Shown here piece by piece: positions 5,813 to 10,809 of a stretch of DNA of 11,316 nt (the first letter of the stretch is position 1; each line of letters starts with the position of its first letter). A model generated the notes under the pieces. It did not search any database. It worked only from the letters and a program-made list of their open reading frames with translations, and was not told the origin of the DNA. Source of the DNA: an uncultured Eubacteriales bacterium (GTDB lineage Bacteria; Bacillota; Clostridia; Lachnospirales; Bianqueaceae). A program made the translations under genes and the position numbers. The DNA lies in the NCBI GenBank assembly GCA_902782895.1, contig CACZPA010000099.1, positions 1-11,316 on the forward strand, written 5' to 3'.

Positions 5813-7180
5813 TTATCCTTCCAGCACTTCAAAGTGCATAATCTTCGCAAGTTCCTTCAGCTGCTTCATGTAATTGCCGAAGACGAGCACCTGATGATGT
5901 CCGAAACCGGCCAGGTTATGCATGAAGGTCCTCGCGTCGTCCATCTGAATGTAATAGAACGGGCTGCAGTAAACCTCCTGGAACTCGCTGCGGATGACCT
6001 TGCCGATCTTGACACAGAGCGTATCGCCCATGGGATTCACGCGGCCGAGCGTTACTTCGTCCTGCTCATTCTGCGTGAAATCGACCTGCAGCTTGCCGCC
6101 AAATCCCTGTCCGGTGAAGGCCCAGAGCTTGTATTCGAGCGGTTTTGTCCCGAATCCGTTCATCTGCAGGGCCGGAACCGCGTGATGGATCTTGAGCATT
6201 TCGTCGGAAACATATTCCGGATTGCCCATGAAAGCCGGCCGATGGGCCAGATACATCATCATCGTCATCGCGGTCAGCGCGTTCAGATCCTCTTCGCAGG
6301 CGCTCGGAATGCCCTGATCCTTGAGCAGCGAATGACAGACACAAGGCGTGAATTTGCGGTTCTGCGGGATTTCCGACGTGCAGAGCTCATGGCAGGCCGT
6401 CGAGAACGCGTTGCAGTCATAAACGTCCATCATCTTGCGGGCTGCCAGATAATATTTGATATCGTTGATAAACCATTCCGTGTTGACGCGGGTGTCGGTG
6501 GACCCGGCAAGCATCTTTTCCGCGATCGGACGGGCTTCTTCATCGGTGATCGCGTCCATATAAGGCACAATGCTGTCAAAAGGCAGCTTGATCACTTCGA
6601 GGCCGTATCTCTGGCGGATGAGCTCCGGATCGCGGATCAGGCTCTGCATGCCAAATGTCGGCAGTCCGCCGGCGGTCAGCACGAGCGCGCGGGTATTAGC
6701 GACGGCCTTGCGCACCCAGAGCAGATGCGCCAGCTCGTTCAGATCCTGCAGATCCATGCAGACATAGGCTTCCACGCCGATGGAGCGGCAGTACGCGGCA
6801 AAATCGATGCCTTCGTTGCCGTTCTGCATAATGACGACGGGCTTATGATAGCGCTCCAGCTTCGGAATTCTCCAGTTCATGCACAGGAAGAAATCGACCT
6901 TGTCCATGTCTTCCTCGATCTGTGCGTAGACCTCCTGCGGAACGACAAATTTCTCATCATAACGCGCATCGACTGCGGGCAGCAGCGTCATCTCATCGGA
7001 CGCGCCTTCCAGCACCTTGCAGGCATGGGCAAATCCACGGTCCGCCGCTGCTTTTTCGGCTTCCGGCGTCATGTTCTCTTTGCGGCCGGCACGGCACGGG
7101 CCTTCCCAGAAATGCGAATGCGTCAGGCATCCGACGATCGGACGTACGATCAGTTTTGTGTCAATAGCTCTTGCTTTCAT
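5813..7180 (-). CDS. L-fucose/L-arabinose isomerase-like sugar isomerase (455 aa)
   Basis: A cytosolic protein resembling the fucose/arabinose isomerase superfamily, which interconverts aldoses and ketoses using a divalent metal. The N-terminal half reads as alternating Rossmann-like strands (VVIMQNGNEG at 115-124, ALVLTAGGLPTF at 165-176). The C-terminal half has family-type blocks: a CHSLLKDQGIPSACEEDLNALTAM stretch at about 282-305 with acidic E296/E297/D298, GQGFGGKLQVDFTQ at 357-370, VTLGRVNP at 376-383, and GFGHHQVLVFGNY at 425-437. The acidic cluster, H332/H333 and H428/H429 are candidate metal and catalytic residues. At 455 residues it is shorter than classical FucI (about 590) and close to the shorter isomerase-like proteins. 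A strong AGGGGG ribosome binding site precedes the ATG at 7178-7180. The gene lies between the flavodoxin-like and PLP-enzyme genes. Substrate is unknown; loss of isomerase activity is possible. Confidence 0.8.
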   Translation of the reverse strand: MKARAIDTKLIVRPIVGCLTHSHFWEGPCRAGRKENMTPEAEKAAADRGFAHACKVLEGASDEMTLLPAVDARYDEKFVVPQEVYAQIEEDMDKVDFFLCMNWRIPKLERYHKPVVIMQNGNEGIDFAAYCRSIGVEAYVCMDLQDLNELAHLLWVRKAVANTRALVLTAGGLPTFGMQSLIRDPELIRQRYGLEVIKLPFDSIVPYMDAITDEEARPIAEKMLAGSTDTRVNTEWFINDIKYYLAARKMMDVYDCNAFSTACHELCTSEIPQNRKFTPCVCHSLLKDQGIPSACEEDLNALTAMTMMMYLAHRPAFMGNPEYVSDEMLKIHHAVPALQMNGFGTKPLEYKLWAFTGQGFGGKLQVDFTQNEQDEVTLGRVNPMGDTLCVKIGKVIRSEFQEVYCSPFYYIQMDDARTFMHNLAGFGHHQVLVFGNYMKQLKELAKIMHFEVLEG

Positions 7181-7225
7181 GATATATCCCCCTGTTGCGT
7201 ATAATCTGAATTGTCCCTGACCAGC

Positions 7226-7822
7226 TCAGCCCACCGGATTCCTGCGGATAAAATTGGTCGAACGCGATGCTTCCTGCTCCGGCAGCGCGATTCCCGCGGC
7301 GCGTCCTGCCTCGATGCTCTTGAGCAGCCAGGCCATATTGTTGCCGAGCGCGCGCATAACCAGCATACCCTCCTCGTCCTGCACCACCTCATCCGGCGTA
7401 TTGCCGTGAACCATGGTCCAGTAACGTGAGGAAACAAGCGGCATCTGGTTGATCGTGAAATACTTGTTCAGCACGTCGATCGACGCAGTTGTTCCGGCAC
7501 GGCGCGCGGAAACGACCGCCGCTCCGGGCTTGAATTCCAGGATCTTCTTATGGCTCCAGAAAAATCTGTCCAGGAAAGCCAGCACTTCGCCGCTCGGTGA
7601 GGCGTAATAGACCGGCGAACCGACGACCAATCCGTCGCAGTCCTTCATGACCTCCGCGGCCTCATGCACAAGCACGTCGATCCCGCCGTTCAGCGCGCGT
7701 TTGCCGACATGCAGCATGACCGTCTCGATACCGTTTTTCTCCAATGCGCCGGCTACCTCCCGCAGCGCGGTATAGGTGCAGCCTTTTTCCCGGCGGCTTC
7801 CGTTGATCAGTAATACTTTCAT
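7226..7822 (-). CDS. Flavodoxin-like NAD(P)H-dependent FMN oxidoreductase (198 aa)
   Basis: A soluble flavodoxin-fold protein of the NADPH-dependent FMN reductase group. The phosphate-binding loop is LINGSRREKGCTYTAL at residues 5-20, equivalent to GSPRKxGNT in relatives. The second FMN loop is GLVVGSPVYYASPSGEVLAFLDRFF at about 64-88, followed by AAVVSARRAGT at 101-111, a typical third FMN contact. The cysteine cluster of iron-sulfur flavoproteins is absent. Likely role is two-electron transfer from NAD(P)H to a small molecule or partner protein. The start at 7822 is chosen over an in-frame ATG at 7855 because AAGGAG sits about 6 nt before it and the extra residues do not belong to the fold. 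The gap to the upstream esterase gene is 29 nt and to the downstream isomerase gene 45 nt, consistent with one transcript. Confidence 0.9.
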   Translation of the reverse strand: MKVLLINGSRREKGCTYTALREVAGALEKNGIETVMLHVGKRALNGGIDVLVHEAAEVMKDCDGLVVGSPVYYASPSGEVLAFLDRFFWSHKKILEFKPGAAVVSARRAGTTASIDVLNKYFTINQMPLVSSRYWTMVHGNTPDEVVQDEEGMLVMRALGNNMAWLLKSIEAGRAAGIALPEQEASRSTNFIRRNPVG

Positions 7823-7851
7823 CTCTGTCTCCTTTTCTGTCCCGCGTCTGC

Positions 7852-8607
7852 TCACAGCAGCTCCAGATCGCTCCGGATCGCGGCGTCCTCTCCCGGTTTG
7901 TCCGGGAATTCTTTATCATGGTTCTCCAAAGCACAGAACACGTTATAATACCGCCTGCCGAAGATCTTCAGCGACGCGGTGTCAAAATGCAGCAGGTCCG
8001 GTTTGCTTGTCAGCCCGTCCGCGGGGACATATCCCATCATCGGTGTGCTCTCCGCGACCTCCCGCAGCTGCTCGTTGATCTGATCATAGCCTGAAATCGG
8101 CGGATTATGCGGGCAATCCTTCAGAAAGTCTCCCAGTCCGCCCACGAGGAAAGGCACGTCTCCGATCGGCAGATCCCTGCGGAATCCCTCGACGATCTTG
8201 CGGAATTTCTCCGCGTAGAACGGCCAGCGGTTCGGATAGCAGTCCGTCTCGCCCTGATGCCAGAGCACGGCCGCGATCGTGGAAGTGCGGGACGCGAGCC
8301 GCGCCATCGCCACGGCGTGATCGTACAGCAGACCGCCCACATGCCACTGATCCAGCGACGTACCGCCGTCCGCGCAGGGGATCAGCCCTACGTCCGCGTC
8401 ATGGTCCCGGATATACTCCTCTGCGAAATACTCTGCCAGATTGACGCCCGCAAACGGTCTGTCATAGTTGACCGGGCGGAAAGCCTTCTGCCATCTGCCG
8501 TTTTTCAGTACTTTGAGTCTCGGCTCCGCAAGCGGCTCCGCCTGCGACATATCGCCGCGCCCCGCCATATTGGACTGTCCGATCAGTAAAATGGAATGCA
8601 GAATCAT
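7852..8607 (-). CDS. SASA-domain (sialate O-acetylesterase-like) SGNH esterase (251 aa)
   Basis: A serine esterase of the SGNH-hydrolase fold related to sialate O-acetylesterases, which remove acetyl groups from sugars or glycans. Block I is IGQSNMAGRG at residues 9-18 with nucleophile S12. Block II is CADGGTSLDQW at 78-88. The block with the oxyanion-hole residue reads WHQGETD at 116-122, typical of the SASA family. The catalytic pair is likely D204 and H207 in DLLHFD. There is no signal peptide, so it acts in the cytosol, on imported or intermediate substrates. The ATG at 8605-8607 follows GGAG with 7 nt spacing and is preceded by its own promoter, so this is the first gene of the operon. 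Next to a sugar isomerase, deacetylation of an acetylated sugar is a reasonable guess, but the substrate is not shown by sequence. Confidence 0.88.
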   Translation of the reverse strand: MILHSILLIGQSNMAGRGDMSQAEPLAEPRLKVLKNGRWQKAFRPVNYDRPFAGVNLAEYFAEEYIRDHDADVGLIPCADGGTSLDQWHVGGLLYDHAVAMARLASRTSTIAAVLWHQGETDCYPNRWPFYAEKFRKIVEGFRRDLPIGDVPFLVGGLGDFLKDCPHNPPISGYDQINEQLREVAESTPMMGYVPADGLTSKPDLLHFDTASLKIFGRRYYNVFCALENHDKEFPDKPGEDAAIRSDLELL

Positions 8608-8658
8608 TTGGTTTCTCCATAAAACAGAATAGAATCGAAGTACAGCTTTGCTGGGTTT

Positions 8659-8687
8659 AATATACCACGGAAGCCGCAGTTTTTCAA
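8659..8687 (-). promoter_or_regulatory. Promoter of the five-gene operon
   Basis: On the minus strand TTGAAA (8682-8687), a 17-nt spacer and TATATT (8659-8664) form a good sigma-A promoter. The predicted start near 8652 gives a leader of about 45 nt before the esterase gene. Confidence 0.75.
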
Positions 8688-8719
8688 GGAAAGATTCTCA
8701 TCTTCCGAAATTTATGATA

Positions 8720-8728
8720 TGATATAAT
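8720..8728 (+). promoter_or_regulatory. Extended -10 promoter of the EEP-family gene
   Basis: TGATATAAT is an extended -10 (TGn plus perfect TATAAT at 8723-8728). No good -35 lies at the normal distance; TCTTCC at 8701-8706 is weak, consistent with reliance on the extended -10. The start would be near 8735, about 30 nt before the ATG. Confidence 0.65.
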
Positions 8729-8765
8729 GAGAGAAATCCAATGAATTCACAGAGGTAAGTTCAAC

Positions 8766-9911
8766 ATGAGAAAATACGCTTATCTGAAAAAAAACGCGGC
8801 CCCGTGCGAAGACGATTCTGTCTGCAAAATCATGCTCTGCGATATTCCGGATGATGGCATCTATCTTTTTGAATATGACCGGCCGGACGCGGTGACAAGC
8901 TCCTTCGACATAGCTTATGATTCGCTGGAGTCTCTGTATTCGGACTGGAACGACCGGATCGACGCGCATGGCTGGCAGGATCTCGAGGATCCCTTGCCGG
9001 ACTGCCTGATCGATGCTTTCATTCCGGTGCGCATCAAGGACCAGGATAGCGTGCCTGGATGGAGGTGCGAAACGCTGCAGGACGGGCAGTGGGTCGCCTT
9101 CGATTACGATCCGGTTTTTGACATTGGGAAGTGGTCGGATGCCGTCTCCCCCATCACGGTCGTCAGTGCGAATGTCCGCTGCCACACCGACAGCGACCAG
9201 GGCAAGCGGAACTGGTATTATCGCGCGCCGCTGATGGTGCATACGCTGATCAACACGCATGCTGACATCATCGGTCTGCAGGAATGCATGCAGGTGCACT
9301 ATGACCGCATCGGCCGCGCGCTGCGGGGATACGGCAGCTTCATCGATTACCGCGACGACAGCGGCAACCCCGAGGGCTGCCCGATTTTCTATAACTTGTC
9401 TAAATTTGAGCTGACGGGAAAAGGCACTTTCTGGCTGAGTGAGACGCCCGACCGGATGTCGAAAGGCTGGGGTGCGGCGTGCTACCGCACCTGCTCCTAC
9501 GTGCTGCTGCGTCAGAAGGCGGACGGCAAGGAGCTTGCGGTTTTCAACACGCATCTGGACCATGTAAGCGAAGAGGCACGTATTAACGGGATTCGACTCA
9601 TCCTGCAGAAACTGCGTGAATTCTGCGGTATGCCCTGCGTGATCATGGGCGATCTGAATGATTTTGAAAGCAGTGAAACCTATCGCGCGGCCACTGCGCT
9701 TTTTGACGACGCGAAATACCGCACGGACGATACGGATTCCGGCGCTACTTATCACGCCTGGGGCGAGAAGCCCGACTACAAGACGATCGATTATTTCCTG
9801 GTCTCCAAGAACGGGCTCGATGTGTTACAGTACAAAGTGGTCCGCACGACATACAACGGCGTCTACCCCAGCGACCACTACCCGATCCGGCTGGAGATAC
9901 GGCTGGTGTAA
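8766..9911 (+). CDS. Endonuclease/exonuclease/phosphatase-family protein with extra N-terminal domain (381 aa)
   Basis: A metal-dependent phosphodiesterase or phosphatase of the EEP fold (DNase I, exonuclease III, sphingomyelinase and inositol-phosphatase relatives). The EEP domain starts at about residue 128: ITVVSANVRC with N136, IIGLQEC with metal-binding E173, VFNTHLDH with H263, VIMGDLNDF with D296 and N298, TIDYFLV with D342, and the terminal PSDHYPI with D370/H371. All expected catalytic positions are present. Residues 1-125 form a separate region (CKIMLCDIPDDGIYLFEYD at 20-38; DPLPDCLIDAFIPVRI at 75-90; LQDGQWV at 104-110), which looks like a small independent domain fused in front. 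There is no signal peptide. The ATG follows AGAGG about 10 nt upstream. Fusion and absence of DNA-repair neighbours argue against exonuclease III; a small-molecule phosphodiesterase is more likely. Confidence 0.9.
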   Translation: MRKYAYLKKNAAPCEDDSVCKIMLCDIPDDGIYLFEYDRPDAVTSSFDIAYDSLESLYSDWNDRIDAHGWQDLEDPLPDCLIDAFIPVRIKDQDSVPGWRCETLQDGQWVAFDYDPVFDIGKWSDAVSPITVVSANVRCHTDSDQGKRNWYYRAPLMVHTLINTHADIIGLQECMQVHYDRIGRALRGYGSFIDYRDDSGNPEGCPIFYNLSKFELTGKGTFWLSETPDRMSKGWGAACYRTCSYVLLRQKADGKELAVFNTHLDHVSEEARINGIRLILQKLREFCGMPCVIMGDLNDFESSETYRAATALFDDAKYRTDDTDSGATYHAWGEKPDYKTIDYFLVSKNGLDVLQYKVVRTTYNGVYPSDHYPIRLEIRLV

Positions 9912-9916
9912 AGAGC

Positions 9917-10228
9917 TTAGCAGCCTTTTCTGCCGTTCTTGTGATCTTCGATCGAGCAGGCGTTGGGTGTGCCGTACTCGATCAGCCCCGCGTCTGCCGG
10001 ATCGATGGAAATTCTGCCGTCCTCAAAGACAAAGGCAGGAATTCCGACATCGCCGATTTCTTTGCAATGGTCAAAGACCGGGCTCGTGTCCCGCATCCGC
10101 ATAAAAGCGCTCATGTTGCGGATGTTTTCGCCGATATTGATGTATTCGAACTCATCCTCGCGTCCCTGAATCTGTTCGTGAACATAATCGCAATACGGAC
10201 AAGTTGGCATTCCATAGATTTTAATCAT
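9917..10228 (-). CDS. Glutaredoxin-related protein with CPYC motif (103 aa)
   Basis: A small thioredoxin-fold thiol-disulfide oxidoreductase. The active site CPYC is at residues 10-13 in MPTCPYC, and the cis-proline is P64 in VGIPAFVFEDG. Additional cysteines are C55, C91 and C103; the last two sit in a C-terminal tail (ACSIEDHKNGRKGC) that looks like the cysteine-bearing tail of clostridial glutaredoxin-related proteins. The central NIGENIRNMSAFMRMRD segment replaces the glutathione-binding region of classical glutaredoxins, so the reductant may not be glutathione. The ATG at 10226-10228 is chosen over one at 10255 because GGAGG lies 7 nt before it. The gene converges with the EEP-family gene, with 5 bp between stop codons and no terminator of its own visible. 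Confidence 0.9.
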   Translation of the reverse strand: MIKIYGMPTCPYCDYVHEQIQGREDEFEYINIGENIRNMSAFMRMRDTSPVFDHCKEIGDVGIPAFVFEDGRISIDPADAGLIEYGTPNACSIEDHKNGRKGC

Positions 10229-10266
10229 TTCAAAACCTCCTCGTAATATTGTCATAGTCTTATTAT

Positions 10267-10294
10267 GCCGGCGGCAGGCACTTCACGCGCCGGC
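10267..10294 (-). promoter_or_regulatory. GC-rich hairpin in the glutaredoxin-like gene leader
   Basis: GCCGGCG (10267-10273) and CGCCGGC (10288-10294) are perfect reverse complements with a 14-nt loop. They lie between the predicted -10 box and the ribosome binding site, so the hairpin would form in the 5' leader. No T-run follows it on the minus strand, so it is not a standard terminator. Confidence 0.45.
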
Positions 10295-10310
10295 GCCGTT
10301 TGATGACTCC

Positions 10311-10319
10311 ATTGTATCA
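10311..10319 (-). promoter_or_regulatory. Extended -10 promoter for the glutaredoxin-like gene
   Basis: On the minus strand TGATACAAT is an extended -10 (TGn plus TACAAT at 10311-10316). No convincing -35 is seen at 16-18 nt. The transcript would have a leader of about 75 nt containing the GC-rich hairpin. Confidence 0.5.
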
Positions 10320-10419
10320 TAAATTCCAGCTCCGCGCGACAAAACTTCCCGGCCGGCGGGGTATAATTTTCTATGCAATCGTATACAACCGTGCTGCAGA
10401 ACTGTCCCCAGGCGTCCAG

Positions 10420-10471
10420 GGTCCATCCCTCGCGTGTCGAGATCCGTCCCTCGCGGTTCGAGATCCGTCCC
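10420..10471. repeat. 21-nt tandem repeat, about 2.5 copies
   Basis: Copies start at 10420, 10441 and 10462 (the last only 10 nt), with the core GATCCGTCCCTCGCGGTTCG in copy 2. Copies 1 and 2 match at 17 of 21 positions. A related CTGTCCCC lies just upstream near 10402-10409. The GTCCC-rich sequence resembles repeated intergenic sequence I recall from clostridial genomes; I cannot check this. Confidence 0.65.
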
Positions 10472-10493
10472 CGGCTTTTTCAAAAGGCCTGGC

Positions 10494-10530
10494 GGCAGTG
10501 TATTTTTAAAAAAAGCTAATTTACACTGCC
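10494..10530 (+). repeat. 37-nt palindromic element, copy B1
   Basis: Arms GGCAGTGT and ACACTGCC form eight Watson-Crick pairs and flank TTTTTAAAAAA. Same length, layout and centre as the cluster A copies, but with the second arm type. It is followed by a GCCATCTTT flank as after copy A2. Confidence 0.88.
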
Positions 10531-10619
10531 GGTGGCGCCATCTTTTGTCCTGATCCAGGGCACTTTGCCCGCGAAAGCCGTCCAATTCTCACGTCCGCCG
10601 CTGCTTTAGGGCTGACACC

Positions 10620-10656
10620 GGCAGTGCATTTTGCAAAAATCGCGATTTGCACTGCC
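10620..10656 (+). repeat. 37-nt palindromic element, copy B2
   Basis: Arms GGCAGTGCA and TGCACTGCC form nine perfect pairs. The centre is made of two palindromes, TTTTGCAAAA and AATCGCGATT. It starts 126 nt after copy B1, the same distance as between A2 and A3. Confidence 0.87.
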
Positions 10657-10671
10657 AAAACGAACACAAGC

Positions 10672-10708
10672 GGCAGTGTATTTTTAAAAAATCGCGTTTT
10701 ACACTGCC
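10672..10708 (+). repeat. 37-nt palindromic element, copy B3
   Basis: Arms GGCAGTGT and ACACTGCC flank TTTTTAAAAAA, TCGCG and TTTT. It starts 52 nt after copy B2. The right arm of B2 and the left arm of B3 (CACTGCC/GGCAGTG, 15-nt loop) can pair and are followed by TATTTTT, as in the A1/A2 pair. Confidence 0.87.
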
Positions 10709-10759
10709 GGGGGCCTGCTGACAAGAGTCAAAATGAGAACCAGCAACCCTGATAGACCA

Positions 10760-10792
10760 AACTAAAACCCCTTCCGGAGTCCGAAAGGGGTT
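10760..10792 (-). terminator. Intrinsic terminator of the 3D-like gene
   Basis: AACCCCTTCCGG and CCGAAAGGGGTT form a 12-position stem with one mismatch and a 3-nt loop (10766-10792). On the minus strand it is followed by TTTTAGTTT. It lies about 18 nt after the stop codon of the 3D-like gene. Confidence 0.85.
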
Positions 10793-10809
10793 CGATCGTT
10801 TCAAAATTG

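Larger units (their letters stand above)
10256..10809. other. Gene-free stretch carrying repeat cluster B
   Basis: No credible coding sequence is present; open frames read through repeats in several frames. The stretch lies between the 3' end of the 3D-like gene and the start of the glutaredoxin-like gene, both on the minus strand. It holds a promoter and leader hairpin for the latter, a 21-nt tandem repeat, three 37-nt palindromes and a terminator, listed separately. Confidence 0.7.

Noticed and set aside
5834..7204. A 456-codon plus-strand open frame opposite the sugar isomerase gene
   Set aside because: It has shadow-like composition (Arg/His/Gln-rich) and no domain, and it runs antisense to a gene with clear family motifs and a strong ribosome binding site.
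8712..9755. A 347-codon minus-strand open frame opposite the EEP gene
   Set aside because: It covers the promoter and most of a well-supported plus-strand gene and shows no family motif.
10362..10367. A plus-strand TATAAT as a promoter
   Set aside because: No -35 or TGn extension is present and no plus-strand gene follows within the gene-free stretch.
10283..10804. Open frames of 67-100 codons in repeat cluster B
   Set aside because: They read through the 21-nt and 37-nt repeats and overlap each other in several frames; no coding evidence.
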